A stretch of DNA of 64,000 nt from Phaeobacter sp. CECT 5382 (GTDB taxonomy: Bacteria; Pseudomonadota; Alphaproteobacteria; Rhodobacterales; Rhodobacteraceae): contig NZ_CYSG01000010.1 in NCBI RefSeq assembly GCF_001457775.1, positions 101,401 through 165,400 on the forward strand, in the 5' to 3' direction. Below are positions 27,389-37,493 of the stretch, piece after piece (within the stretch, counting starts at the first letter, position 1; the number at the start of each line of letters is the position of its first letter). Position numbers and translations under genes: made by a program. The notes beneath the pieces were generated by a model. The model worked only from the letters and a program-made list of their open reading frames with translations, ran no database searches and had not been told where the DNA came from.

Positions 27389-29893
27389 GTGCTCAGGTTC
27401 ATACTATCCTTCTTTGGTTCCATTTTTAGTACCATCACCCTTGGCATTGCCATGGTGGCGCTGACCATTGGCGCGGTGTTCTGGATCTATGGGCGGGATC
27501 TGCCCAGCCATGAATCCCTCTCGCAGTACCAGCCGCCCACCATCAGTCGGATCTATTCCGGTGAGGGGCGCCTGATTGATGAATTTGCCAAGGAACGCCG
27601 CCTGTTCACGCCCTCTGCGGAAATCCCGAATATGGTGAAACAGGCGTTCATCTCTGCGGAAGATAAGAACTTTTATACTCACAACGGCTATGATGCACGC
27701 GGGATCGCCGCCGCTGCCGTCGAAGCGGTGCGGTCGCGTGGCGGCAATGTGCGGGGTGCCTCGACCATTACCCAGCAGGTGATGAAGAACTTTCTGCTGT
27801 CAGGGGACCGTAAAGCCGCCCGCAAGATCAAGGAAATCATCCTGGCAACCCGTCTCGAAGAGACGCTCGACAAGGACCGGATCCTAGAGCTGTATCTCAA
27901 CGAGATTTTTCTGGGTCAGAACTCTTACGGGGTGACAGCTGCTGCGCAGAGTTATTTCAACAAAACCCTAGGCGAGCTGGCCCCGCATGAGGCCGCGACC
28001 CTGGCCTCGATGCCTAAGGCGCCGGGCAAGTTTCATCCGGTGCGCGGCAAAGCACGTCTGACCGAACGCCGCAACTATGTGCTGCGTGAGATGTTTGAAA
28101 ACGGCTATATTTCCGAGGCTGTTTACAAGGTCGAGGTCGAACAGCCGCTGCGGTCTGTGCAAAACGGTGATTTTGAAAGCTTCCGGACCACCCTGCCGCC
28201 GCGGGACTATTTCTCTGATGAGATCCGCCGCCAGCTGTCCGAGGACTTTGGCGAAGGTGAATTTTTCACCGGTGGTCTGTCAGTGCGGGCAACGATTGAT
28301 GCCGAAATGCAGACCGAAGCCGCTGATGCGCTGCGCTCGGGCTTGCAGAAATACGACCGTTCGCGCGGGATCTGGATTGGCACTGGCGTCACTCTAGATC
28401 CGGAGACCCTGACGAATGAAGCCAGCTGGCGCGAGGCTCTGGGTGCGGCGGAAGTCTCCCGCGATATCACTTTGGGTGGCAAATGGCTGCCTGCAGTCGC
28501 GCTGGAGGTTGGCGACAAAAGCTTGACCGTCGGGGTCGAAGGGCAGACAGGAGCCGGCTCGGTGCCGCGCGCCGACATCAAGTGGATGAAGGGCAGCTTC
28601 AAAGACAATATCACTCGTGGCGATGTGGTGTTGGTGCGGGCAGAGCTGAACAAAGATGGCTCTTTCAAGCATTGGTCACTGCGCCAGGTGCCTGAAGTTC
28701 AGGGCGGTTTCGTCGCCATGGACGTGAACTCGGGCCGGGTTCTGGCAATGCAGGGCGGGTTTTCCTATCAGCATTCGGTGTTCAACCGCGCCACACAGGC
28801 GCAGCGCCAGCCTGGCTCTAGTTTCAAACCCTTTGTCTACGCGGCAGCACTCGACAGTGGCTATAGCCCGGCGACGATCGTGGTTGATGCCCCGATCGAG
28901 ATCAATACGCCGCAGGGGCTGTGGCGGCCCAAGAACTCATCCAACAAATTCTACGGCCCGACTCCGCTGCGCACGGGGATCGAACAGTCCCGTAACCTTA
29001 TGACTATCCGCTTGGCCCAGGAGGTCGGCATGCCGGTGGTTGCTGGCTACGCTGAACGCTTTGGTGTCTACGACAACATGGGGGCCTTCCTTGCCAATTC
29101 TTTGGGGGCGGAAGAGACCACGCTTTACAAGATGGTGGCGGCCTACGCGATGTTTGCCAATGGCGGCGAACGGGTGCAGCCAACTCTGGTGGACCGGGTG
29201 CAGGACCGTTTTGGGCGGACCATCTATCGTCACGATGACCGTGACTGTGTCGACTGTTCGAGACCGGATCTGACGCCGGGCCAGTCGCCGCGTATCGTGA
29301 CGGACCGGGAACAGGTGATGGATCCAATCACTGCCTATCAGCTCAGCTCGATGATGCGGGGCGTGGTGGAGCGCGGCACGGCGTCCAGCGTGATCAATCT
29401 GCCGGTACCGACGGCAGGCAAGACCGGCACCACCAATGATTCCCGCGATGTCTGGTTTGTTGGCTTTACCTCCAACATCGTCGCTGGTTGCTACATGGGT
29501 TTTGACCAGCCGCGCCCGATGGGGCGGGGGGCCTATGGCGGCACCATGTGTGGTCCGGTGTTCCAGCAGTTCATGAAGGTCGCGACCGAGAAATTTGGCG
29601 GCGGTCCGTTTGATGTGCCCGAAGGTGGACATTTCATCAAGATCGACCGCTTCACCGGCGCGCGTCTGCCCGACAGCGCCTCTGGAAACTATGTGGTCGC
29701 CGAGTATTTCCGCGACGGCGCCGAGCCGATCTTTGGTCTGGCCTTTGATGGCGGCTTTGCCATGGGATCGGACCTGCCGCTAATCGAAGAAGTGCAGCAA
29801 TCCGGTCGGCAAGTCACCACATCCAGCGGCGGCACAGCGGTGCTGGGGCCAAAAGCAACCTTCGGGACCATCACTTCGGGCGGGCAATACTAG
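27389..29893 (+). CDS. Penicillin-binding protein 1A (class A)
   Basis: An 834-residue bifunctional peptidoglycan synthase from GTG. Membrane anchor about 5-33; GT51 domain (about 60-225) with catalytic Glu91 in SAEDKNFY and RGASTITQQVMKN; an OB-like insert (about 325-435); transpeptidase with SSFK (477-480), SRN (EQSRNLM) and KTGT. Length and insert are typical of the PBP1A family (mrcA/ponA). It polymerises lipid II and cross-links glycan at the periplasmic face. It follows the amidase gene and may share regulation with it. An ordinary intact gene. Confidence 0.95.
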   Translation: MLRFILSFFGSIFSTITLGIAMVALTIGAVFWIYGRDLPSHESLSQYQPPTISRIYSGEGRLIDEFAKERRLFTPSAEIPNMVKQAFISAEDKNFYTHNGYDARGIAAAAVEAVRSRGGNVRGASTITQQVMKNFLLSGDRKAARKIKEIILATRLEETLDKDRILELYLNEIFLGQNSYGVTAAAQSYFNKTLGELAPHEAATLASMPKAPGKFHPVRGKARLTERRNYVLREMFENGYISEAVYKVEVEQPLRSVQNGDFESFRTTLPPRDYFSDEIRRQLSEDFGEGEFFTGGLSVRATIDAEMQTEAADALRSGLQKYDRSRGIWIGTGVTLDPETLTNEASWREALGAAEVSRDITLGGKWLPAVALEVGDKSLTVGVEGQTGAGSVPRADIKWMKGSFKDNITRGDVVLVRAELNKDGSFKHWSLRQVPEVQGGFVAMDVNSGRVLAMQGGFSYQHSVFNRATQAQRQPGSSFKPFVYAAALDSGYSPATIVVDAPIEINTPQGLWRPKNSSNKFYGPTPLRTGIEQSRNLMTIRLAQEVGMPVVAGYAERFGVYDNMGAFLANSLGAEETTLYKMVAAYAMFANGGERVQPTLVDRVQDRFGRTIYRHDDRDCVDCSRPDLTPGQSPRIVTDREQVMDPITAYQLSSMMRGVVERGTASSVINLPVPTAGKTGTTNDSRDVWFVGFTSNIVAGCYMGFDQPRPMGRGAYGGTMCGPVFQQFMKVATEKFGGGPFDVPEGGHFIKIDRFTGARLPDSASGNYVVAEYFRDGAEPIFGLAFDGGFAMGSDLPLIEEVQQSGRQVTTSSGGTAVLGPKATFGTITSGGQY

Positions 29894-29998
29894 ACGAGGG
29901 ACAATACTAGGGGCAGTACTAGACAAATGTCTCAGCCTGTCGCAGGCGGAGACAAATGGGGCCTCGTGTGCTGTGTAGCCGCGTTCCTGCCTGCCGTA

Positions 29999-32479
29999 TT
30001 AGCTCATCATCGCCATCGTTTCGTACCGGGTTAGGCATTGCCGCGCCGTCGGGCCAAAACCCTGAGGATCTCCGCGCAACTCCGGCATGCAATTAAACAG
30101 GCTATAGAGCGCGGGCCCGCCGAGCGCCTCGAGCGCCTGATCGCCGGGGAAAAAGCTTTCTGTGGGGCAGTCTTCGGCAAAAATGATTTCGTGTTGATCC
30201 AGCAGCAGATGCACATAGGTGACCATGCCACCGGGCTGGCGGTGAATGCTGTGGTCATTGATCAGATGACTGGCCGCCGACAGAACTTCACCGCTGCCGA
30301 AGAGTATGCGGGCATTGGCCCCTGTCAGCAGCATGCGGTGCTGTGGCGACACCAACAAATCTCTGCTGGTTCCCAGCGTGCCCGCATCAAAGCGTATCGG
30401 CGCCCAGTGTCCCGTCGCGGGCACTGTCGTCTTGCCAAGCCAGCGCACCGGCTGGAAGCCGTTGTCGCGGGTCAGGACCAGGTCGCCCGGTTCCAACTCT
30501 TCGACCGGAACTGCACCGTTGGCGGTTGAAATCCGGGTGCCTTCGACAAAGCAGATGATGTTTTCGATATTCATGAAGGTGACAGTTGATCCATCAAGCA
30601 GGGTAGCATTGCCGCTCATGGTGCCGTCACTGCTGGTGGCGGTGATGTTCAGACTGCCCGGATCAAGAAGGCCGTTGAAATCCAAGGTGTCCCAGTCGGT
30701 GCCGCCTTCGCCACCGTCAATGGTGATGCTGGCACTGCCAGTTTCTCCGTTATCGGTGATGTAGAAATCATCGATATCATCGCCGCCTGCGGCTGTGTCG
30801 CCCTCGGAAACCAGAAGGGTATCATTTCCGGTGCCACCGTCCAGTGAATCGCTGCCGGTGCCGCCCGCAAGCGTATCCGAGCCCGCACCGCCAATCAGTG
30901 TGTCTGCGCCACTGCCACCAGTGATTGCATCATTCCCAGCACGGCCATCCAGGCTGTCATTGTCGGCCCCGCCAAGCAGGGTGTCGTTGCCGCCATCGCC
31001 GAAAATGGTGTCGTCGCCATCGCCACCATCCAAATAGTCGTCATGTGGGTCAGGCCCGACCACAGGCAGGGTGAATTCAACATCTGTGACCATATAGTCT
31101 GACCCATCGGTCATATCGGTCTGCATGTTGGAGGTGAGGACCAGTTGGTCGAAATCACCATGGCCACTGATCGAGATGGTGGCGGTCCCGCTGCCCGCGC
31201 CATCTTCGGTGAAATCACCCTCGGCGACCAGGGTGCCATCGTTGTAAACGGCCCAGTGCCCGACTTCGCTGTAGGCATTCGTATAGAGATGACGCACACC
31301 AAAGCTGATTTCCTCGACAGGCTGGTCAAGGTTCACCAGAAGGGCTTCGGATTCACCTGTAGCAGTGTCATAGCCGATCTGCTGTGTCACGCCGCTGTCA
31401 CTGTCGGTAACCGCACCGGCCACGCCAAAATCGCCATTGAAATAGTCGATAGATCCGGCCCCGCCGCCGATGGCCTGCGCTGTAACGGAGTAGCCGGTGG
31501 CGGCTTCGCCGACGTTGCTGCCGGTTATATGGACATGCGTTGGGGTAAGATCGGCTTCTTCCGAGGTGTCGCCATAGATGAGGTCATTCCCCTGGCCACC
31601 AAGAATGCTGTCGGTGCCACTGCCACCAAATAGCACGTCGTTTCCTGATCCACCGATCAGGGTATCGTTACCCGCATCCCCGTGCAGGGTATCGTTGCCG
31701 CCAAGGCCATCCATATAGTCGTTGCCATCCCCCCCATGAAAATCATTGGTAAAGGTGTCGCTGGAACTGGTCGAGGATTGGTTGAAACCTGTGATCGTGT
31801 CGTCAAAAGCTGAGCCCAGGACGCCATCCATTCCTGCGAAGCTGTCACCGGCAGCCTCGCCGCCGGAACTGATCCCTGTCGCGAGGTTGACGTTTACCGC
31901 AGACTCGGAGTTGGAGTAGTCGGCGTAGTCCAACCCCTGTCCGCCACTCAGATGGTCGCCGCCTTCTCCGCCTTCGATGGTATCGTCTCCGGCCTGTCCG
32001 GACAGAACGTCATTGCCAGTGCCCCCGGAGAGAGAGTCGTCACCGCTGCCCGCGCTGACGGTATCATTGCCGCCCCCTGCCAGAACGGTGTCATCCATCC
32101 CAGCAGTGCCTCCACCGTAGCCATCATCAATTCGGTCGCCGTCACTGTCGACAAAACTGCTGTCGATGACGTCCGCTGTGGTACTGCCTTCGACGACGCC
32201 ATCCGAACTGGAATACTCCGGGGTTGTCGCAGCGGTGGCCGAAGTCACCGTATCGGCCAGACCATAGGAGGGGACGAAATAGACATTGCCATCATCCGCC
32301 AGATGATAGGTTCCGGGTTCCTGCGCATTTGTGTATGGCGTCCCACTGGTTGTACCGCTCCAGGTCCATTGGCCGGCCCCCAGAACTTCTTCTGACGTGA
32401 AAGTACTATACGTGTTTGCAATGCTGTCGCCGCTATTGAGCACGGGATCGGCCATTTGCACCTGATAGCCGGTTGCCAT
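29999..32479 (-). CDS. Secreted RTX protein with C-terminal Hint domain
   Basis: An 826-residue acidic protein. ATG 32479 follows an AAGGTGG site. Order: Ala/Ser/Thr-rich N-terminus without a Sec signal; RTX calcium-binding repeats (GGxGxDxxx type) at about 134-303 and 478-553; a beta-sandwich-like segment between them (about 312-472); Hint domain from Cys643 (ICFVEGTRIST) to about 780, with HRMLL and HEIIFA motifs. Hint domains of this kind can self-cleave or cyclise at the leading Cys. The RTX repeats suggest type I secretion, but no ABC/membrane-fusion genes are nearby. Role (adhesion, matrix or toxin-like) is not readable. Confidence 0.85.
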   Translation of the reverse strand: MATGYQVQMADPVLNSGDSIANTYSTFTSEEVLGAGQWTWSGTTSGTPYTNAQEPGTYHLADDGNVYFVPSYGLADTVTSATAATTPEYSSSDGVVEGSTTADVIDSSFVDSDGDRIDDGYGGGTAGMDDTVLAGGGNDTVSAGSGDDSLSGGTGNDVLSGQAGDDTIEGGEGGDHLSGGQGLDYADYSNSESAVNVNLATGISSGGEAAGDSFAGMDGVLGSAFDDTITGFNQSSTSSSDTFTNDFHGGDGNDYMDGLGGNDTLHGDAGNDTLIGGSGNDVLFGGSGTDSILGGQGNDLIYGDTSEEADLTPTHVHITGSNVGEAATGYSVTAQAIGGGAGSIDYFNGDFGVAGAVTDSDSGVTQQIGYDTATGESEALLVNLDQPVEEISFGVRHLYTNAYSEVGHWAVYNDGTLVAEGDFTEDGAGSGTATISISGHGDFDQLVLTSNMQTDMTDGSDYMVTDVEFTLPVVGPDPHDDYLDGGDGDDTIFGDGGNDTLLGGADNDSLDGRAGNDAITGGSGADTLIGGAGSDTLAGGTGSDSLDGGTGNDTLLVSEGDTAAGGDDIDDFYITDNGETGSASITIDGGEGGTDWDTLDFNGLLDPGSLNITATSSDGTMSGNATLLDGSTVTFMNIENIICFVEGTRISTANGAVPVEELEPGDLVLTRDNGFQPVRWLGKTTVPATGHWAPIRFDAGTLGTSRDLLVSPQHRMLLTGANARILFGSGEVLSAASHLINDHSIHRQPGGMVTYVHLLLDQHEIIFAEDCPTESFFPGDQALEALGGPALYSLFNCMPELRGDPQGFGPTARQCLTRYETMAMMS

Positions 32480-32782
32480 GTTACCACCTTTTTTGAACAA
32501 ACACCGAAACCCGCCAGAATACGGGACCTTGGGGAAAATGCCCGATAAAGGTTTCTCTTGCGTTTGTGCCTTTCAAAGACGGGATCTAAAAAAACATTGC
32601 CTTTTAGAGACTTCGCGCATGGCTTGAGCTCCATCCGAAGCCGGGCAGGCAAAACCCTGACCCTCTCCAGGGCATCAGCCTAAGAAACGAGACCGCGGCG
32701 GAGCTGGTTGCGGGGCGCTGCTTGCCCGCAGCCTCCGGGTGGTCTATCACCCGTGCTTGATACGTAAGTTCAAGGAAATGAC
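32480..32782. other. Divergent promoter region of Hint/RTX gene and prfB
   Basis: About 300 bases. It holds the promoters and leaders of both genes. Several GC-rich inverted segments near 32690-32750 suggest a structured leader ahead of prfB, but no known riboswitch is recognised. Confidence 0.4.
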
Positions 32783-33907
32783 ATGCGCGCTGAAACCCAA
32801 AACACCGTGGTCGAGATCGAGAAGTCGCTGGAGCTTCTGGCCCAGCGTTTGAATTGGGAAACAGCTGAATACCGGCTGGAGGAATTCAATGCGCGCGTTG
32901 AGGATCCAAATCTCTGGGACGACCCCGAAGCGGCTCAGAAACTGATGCGCGAGCGTCAGAACCTGGTGGATGCGATTGATACCTACAAAGGCATCAAACA
33001 GGATCTCGCGGATAACATCGAGCTGATTGAGCTGGGCGAGATGGAAGAGGACGCCGAGGTCATTACAGATGCCGAAGAGGCGCTGAAGGCGCTGAAGACA
33101 AGTGCTGCCGAAAAAGAACTCGAGGCCCTGCTGGATGGTGAAGCCGACAGCAATGACACCTTCCTTGAAATCAATTCGGGCGCGGGTGGTACGGAAAGCT
33201 GCGACTGGGCCTCGATGCTGGCACGGATGTATGTGCGTTGGGCCGAAAAAAAGGGCTACAAGGTGGAGCTGCAGTCGGAAAGTGCGGGCGAAGAAGCCGG
33301 TATCAAGTCTGCGGCCTATAAGATTACCGGGCACAATGCCTACGGTTGGTTGAAATCCGAAAGCGGCGTACACCGCCTGGTTCGGATTTCCCCCTATGAC
33401 TCCGCTGCCAAACGACACACGTCCTTCAGTTCTGTCTGGGTCTATCCTGTGGTGGACGACAATATCGATATTGAGGTCAACCCGGCCGATATCCGAATTG
33501 ATACCTATCGCTCCTCTGGGGCAGGTGGTCAGCACGTGAACACCACCGACTCAGCGGTGCGGATCACCCACCACCCCACGGGTATCGTGGTGACCTCGTC
33601 AGAGAAGTCGCAGCACCAAAACCGCGATATTGCGATGAAAGCCCTGAAATCGCGCCTTTATCAGCAAGAGCTGGACCGGCGTAATGCGTCTATCAACGAA
33701 GCCCATGAAAATAAGGGGGACGCGGGCTGGGGCAACCAGATCCGCTCCTATGTTCTGCAGCCCTATCAGATGGTCAAGGATCTGCGCACCGGCCACGAGA
33801 CATCTGATACCAAAGGCGTGCTGGATGGCGATCTGGACGGCTTTATGGCAGCGACCCTGGCAATGAATGTCGCGGGCAAAAGCCGCTCCGAAGCACAGGG
33901 AGACTGA
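32783..33907 (+). CDS. prfB: Peptide chain release factor 2
   Basis: A 374-residue RF2 that reads UGA and UAA and triggers peptide release. The GGQ motif (248-250, [17 protein letters not shown]) is intact. The stop-recognition tripeptide region reads [14 protein letters not shown], so SPY stands where E. coli has SPF. The frame is continuous from ATG with AAGGA seven bases ahead: the programmed +1 frameshift of many bacterial prfB genes is absent. A terminator follows after 71 bases. Confidence 0.96.
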   Translation: MRAETQNTVVEIEKSLELLAQRLNWETAEYRLEEFNARVEDPNLWDDPEAAQKLMRERQNLVDAIDTYKGIKQDLADNIELIELGEMEEDAEVITDAEEALKALKTSAAEKELEALLDGEADSNDTFLEINSGAGGTESCDWASMLARMYVRWAEKKGYKVELQSESAGEEAGIKSAAYKITGHNAYGWLKSESGVHRLVRISPYDSAAKRHTSFSSVWVYPVVDDNIDIEVNPADIRIDTYRSSGAGGQHVNTTDSAVRITHHPTGIVVTSSEKSQHQNRDIAMKALKSRLYQQELDRRNASINEAHENKGDAGWGNQIRSYVLQPYQMVKDLRTGHETSDTKGVLDGDLDGFMAATLAMNVAGKSRSEAQGD

Positions 33908-33978
33908 CCGGGGAGACTGACTGGCGCTCTTGCCGGGGCAGAACAGGTAAGCCAAAATATTTAGAACAGCTGAACCGA

Positions 33979-34014
33979 AGCGGGTGCAAACAGAGTTTGC
34001 CCCGCTGTTTTTTT
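33979..34014 (+). terminator. Intrinsic terminator of prfB
   Basis: Stem agcggg-t-gcaaa (33979-33990) pairs with tttgc-cccgct (33996-34006) apart from one bulged T, and eight Ts follow. The rest of 33908-34208 (about 300 bases) shows no gene. Confidence 0.85.
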
Positions 34015-34208
34015 GTGAAACCCAGATAAGACGCCGCATTGGTGCGCAGGCCGCGCAGAAATACGGCCTACCGGTTTCAGGCGCGGGATTTTCCTTGAAA
34101 CAAAAAGCTTTGGCCGGGGGGCACCTTTTCAGGTTGGAATTCCCTCGCTAGGCTCTGAGCACAGATTTGAACAGCAGCGATCAAGCGTTGCGTTGAGGAG
34201 CAGGGCAC

Positions 34209-35624
34209 ATGTATCAGCATCAGCCATATGGATCGGCGACCAAACTGGTGGCACAATTGCGCGACGGCAGTGTGACGGCCGTGGAGCTGATGCAGGCGAC
34301 ACTGGATCGGATCGACGCCTTGAATCCCGGGCTGAATGCAATCGTAGCGCTGCGTGATCGCAGTGAGTTGATGGCAGAGGCCGCGGCGGCAGATCAAAGG
34401 ACGGACCGCGGCCCGCTGCATGGGCTGCCACTGGCGATCAAGGACTTGGCCAATGTCAAAGGCATTGCCTCGACACAGGGATCGCCACTGTTCAGAGACT
34501 TCGTACCTGATCGCGATGAGCTGTTTGTTGCCCGCTTGCGAGCGGCCGGCGCAATCCTGATCGGCAAGACAAATACCCCTGAGTTTGGCTTGGGCTCGCA
34601 TACCTTTAATCCGGTCTACGGCGTAACGGGCAACCCCTTTGATCCGACCGTAACGTGCGGAGGGTCCTCTGGCGGCGCGGCGGTGGCTCTGTCTGCCGGG
34701 CTGGTGGCATTGGCTGACGGGTCCGACATGATGGGGAGCCTGCGCAACCCTGCAGGCTGGAACAACGTCTATGGCTTTCGCCCCACATGGGGCTGGGTGC
34801 CATCAGAGCCACAAGGCGATCTGTTCCTGCATCAACTATCGACGCTTGGCCCGATGGCCCGCAGTCCCGAAGATATCGCACTGTTGTTGGATGTGATGGC
34901 AGGTCCGGATCCGCGCCAGCCCCTGGCGCGCGGCGCAGAACAGACTGCCCCTCTGCCTGAGTGCGGCCCGATGCGCATCGGCTGGCTGGGCGATTGGGGC
35001 GGGGCTTTCCCAATGGAGGCAGGCGTTCTGGATACCTGCGTAGCAGCCCTGGATCAGTTTCGTGCGCTTGGCCATAGTGTCGAAGCGGTGGCACCGCCTT
35101 TTTCGGCCGAGAAAATCTGGGAGTCCTGGATCACCCTGCGGTCATTTGCAGTGGCTGCAGGACTGCGTGGCTTTGCGGATCGGCGGGAGGCCCTGAAAGA
35201 CACGGCCATCTGGGAGCTGGAGCGCGGTCTGGCCCTGACGGGGGCCGGGATCCAGGCCGCCTCGGACTTGCGGTCAGATTGGCAACGCGCGGCGTCAAAA
35301 CTGTTTGACAGCTATGATGCGCTGATCCTGCCAACGGCGCAGTGCTGGCCCTTTGCGCAGGATCTTGACTACCCGCGACAGATCGCAGGGCAGCCAATGG
35401 ACAGCTATCACCGATGGATGCAGGTGGTGACCCCGGTCAGCCTGCTTGGTTTGCCCTGTCTTGCCGTACCGGTTGGGTTTGGCGACACTGACGTTTCTAC
35501 TGGCCTGCCCATGGGACTACAGATCTTTGCACCCCAGGGGCATGACCGGCGACTGTTGGCTCTTGGTCAAAACTACCATCAGGCGACGCAATGGCCGCAA
35601 AAATCACCGCCGCCGCTACGGTAG
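34209..35624 (+). CDS. Amidase signature family hydrolase
   Basis: A 471-residue amidase. The Ser-cisSer-Lys triad is in place: Lys in GLPLAIKDL, cis-Ser in CGGSSGGAAVALSAG and the nucleophile Ser in GSDMMGSLRNPAGW (relatives mostly have GSDTGGSIR). GAGG lies ahead of the ATG. It hydrolyses a carboxamide; the substrate may be an aliphatic or aromatic amide or a small peptide amide. It resembles GatA by fold, but no gatB or gatC is adjacent, so a tRNA-amidation role is unlikely. A DUF2189 gene follows. Confidence 0.9.
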   Translation: MYQHQPYGSATKLVAQLRDGSVTAVELMQATLDRIDALNPGLNAIVALRDRSELMAEAAAADQRTDRGPLHGLPLAIKDLANVKGIASTQGSPLFRDFVPDRDELFVARLRAAGAILIGKTNTPEFGLGSHTFNPVYGVTGNPFDPTVTCGGSSGGAAVALSAGLVALADGSDMMGSLRNPAGWNNVYGFRPTWGWVPSEPQGDLFLHQLSTLGPMARSPEDIALLLDVMAGPDPRQPLARGAEQTAPLPECGPMRIGWLGDWGGAFPMEAGVLDTCVAALDQFRALGHSVEAVAPPFSAEKIWESWITLRSFAVAAGLRGFADRREALKDTAIWELERGLALTGAGIQAASDLRSDWQRAASKLFDSYDALILPTAQCWPFAQDLDYPRQIAGQPMDSYHRWMQVVTPVSLLGLPCLAVPVGFGDTDVSTGLPMGLQIFAPQGHDRRLLALGQNYHQATQWPQKSPPPLR

Positions 35625-35741
35625 GACGCGCGCGACACCGACCAAACACCCGGACTGAAAATCCTGATCGGCACGACAGGAAAACATCCGAGTAACAAAC
35701 TGGATATCAACACGAGACGTTTTTCTGGGGAGGAGAATTGA

Positions 35742-36521
35742 GTGACTGAAAAGGCATTTGGAGTACCGGAACTGAAGCCTATGCGCGGCGCTATCTTGAC
35801 GGAGGCGCTGCAAAGCGGCTGGCGGGACTTTTGCCGCAAGCCCGGTTATGGGCTGTTCTTTGCCGCCTTCTATGTGCTGGCAGGCTGGTTGATGACATGG
35901 ATTACGCTGGCAACCGGCACCACATTCTGGCTGGTTCTGGCGGCCATTGGCTTTCCATTGATCGGACCCTTTGCAGCCGTCGGTCTCTATGAGGTGTCGC
36001 ATCGGCTTGAGCAAGGAGACCCGATGCATCCCCGCGATATTCTGGGGGTGATCCTGCAGCAGAGCCGCCGTCAGTTGCCCTCGATCTGTGCCATTATCAT
36101 TGTGGTCTTTCTTTTCTGGTTTTTCCTTGGCCACATGATCTTTGCGCTGTTTCTGGGGCTGTCGACGATGACCAATATTTCCAGTTCGCTACAGGTGTTC
36201 ATGACTCCAAACGGCATGATGATGCTTGCCGCTGGGACAGTAGTCGGGGCACTTTTTGCCCTGTTGCTCTATATGATCACGGTGATTTCACTGCCGCTTT
36301 TGCTGGATCGCGAAGTCGATTTTGTCACCGCGATGATCACCAGTTTCACCTATGTGCAAAACAATTTTGTGCTGATGATGCTTTGGGCGGTTGGCATTGC
36401 CGTGCTGACCTTTGCCGCGCTACTGCCAGGTTTTGCCGGGCTGTTCGTCGTTCTGCCGCTGTTGGGGCATGCAACCTGGCATATCTATCGATTGATCGCG
36501 CACCCTCCGGAACAAGACTGA
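35742..36521 (+). CDS. DUF2189 integral membrane protein
   Basis: A 259-residue membrane protein from GTG, with GGGGAGGAG just upstream. Five or six hydrophobic helices: [107 protein letters not shown] matches the DUF2189 core. Relatives are sometimes described as possible cytochrome c oxidase-associated proteins, but no function is established. Convergent with the regulator that follows. Confidence 0.85.
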   Translation: MTEKAFGVPELKPMRGAILTEALQSGWRDFCRKPGYGLFFAAFYVLAGWLMTWITLATGTTFWLVLAAIGFPLIGPFAAVGLYEVSHRLEQGDPMHPRDILGVILQQSRRQLPSICAIIIVVFLFWFFLGHMIFALFLGLSTMTNISSSLQVFMTPNGMMMLAAGTVVGALFALLLYMITVISLPLLLDREVDFVTAMITSFTYVQNNFVLMMLWAVGIAVLTFAALLPGFAGLFVVLPLLGHATWHIYRLIAHPPEQD

Positions 36522-36543
36522 CCCACTGGTCGCAGCCGACTCC

Positions 36544-37389
36544 CTAGCGAAAGGGCATATCCGGGCGCAACAGGTGCCGATGGTAGGGCAGCAGGGCGTC
36601 TTCGTCAGCAAACCCGGCGCTGCGCGCTGTGGCGAGGGCGCGACCCATGTCGTGGCCAAGGTGTTCGTAGACCATCCGAGTGACCCTTTCACCACTGCCA
36701 TCGCGCACGGTACGCGCGACATATCCCAGCCAGAAATTGTTTTCCATCGATCCCACCCGTGCGAGGTAGTTGAAGGAATATGTCATGGCATTGCGGCGCG
36801 AGATGACAAAGGCAACCCCATCTTCGTGGCAGGTTAGAACGCCACGAAATTCGCGTGCTCGGGTGCTGTCTGGGAGGCCTTGATACCGCATGGCATCTTT
36901 GGCCTCATAGCCTTTGATGAAGGTCGCAGCCTGACCGGAAGCACGAAAGACATAAGCGAGGCCAATGATGAATTTGTCACTGTTTACAAAGCTTCGGCGG
37001 GTGAAGCGGTAGAAACCCGAAGGGAACATTTCCGGATTGAGCTGGCGGATGCCATGGCCAAGAAAATCCGCAAGGAAAGGGCCGTTCAGAATTTGCCCCT
37101 GATGTCCGATAACCTCGACTGGCTCCAGCAAAATACGGGCATCCACGTCAAAGAAGTTGCAGATCCGGTCAAGCACGTCAGGGCGCGGGAAACTTTCGCC
37201 GGATACGTAACGGTTGAATTGTGTCCGGTTGATGCCAAGCTGTCGCGAAAGTTCGGATATTGAGGGGTAGTTTCGCGCCAAGTGACGCAGATTGGTCCCA
37301 AACATATTGCGCAGCTCGGCGGGGGAACGTGCACATTTCACTTTTGGTGAGGGACGGGTGTCCTGTGATGCTGACATGGAGGGCTGCAT
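36544..37389 (-). CDS. XRE-type transcriptional regulator with novel C-terminal domain
   Basis: A 281-residue protein (a second ATG at 37377 would shorten it by four residues). The HTH at about 30-90 reads LRHLARNYPSISELSRQLG then INRTQFNRYVSGESFPRPDV, a Cro/CI fold followed by FDVDARILLEP. The remaining 190 residues form a mixed alpha/beta domain (FIIGLAYVFRASGQAATFI; GVAFVISRRNAMTYSFNYL) that I cannot assign; it could bind a ligand. It is divergent from the cold-shock-like gene, with about 105 bases between starts. Confidence 0.78.
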   Translation of the reverse strand: MQPSMSASQDTRPSPKVKCARSPAELRNMFGTNLRHLARNYPSISELSRQLGINRTQFNRYVSGESFPRPDVLDRICNFFDVDARILLEPVEVIGHQGQILNGPFLADFLGHGIRQLNPEMFPSGFYRFTRRSFVNSDKFIIGLAYVFRASGQAATFIKGYEAKDAMRYQGLPDSTRAREFRGVLTCHEDGVAFVISRRNAMTYSFNYLARVGSMENNFWLGYVARTVRDGSGERVTRMVYEHLGHDMGRALATARSAGFADEDALLPYHRHLLRPDMPFR

Positions 37390-37493
37390 ATCCCGCTATT
37401 GTTACACTGAAAAGGTTTACAATTTTACTTTTAGATGCTGACTGGCGCCAATTTGCGCCTTATTGGCGTCGGATGTTACTGCGCCTGACACAA

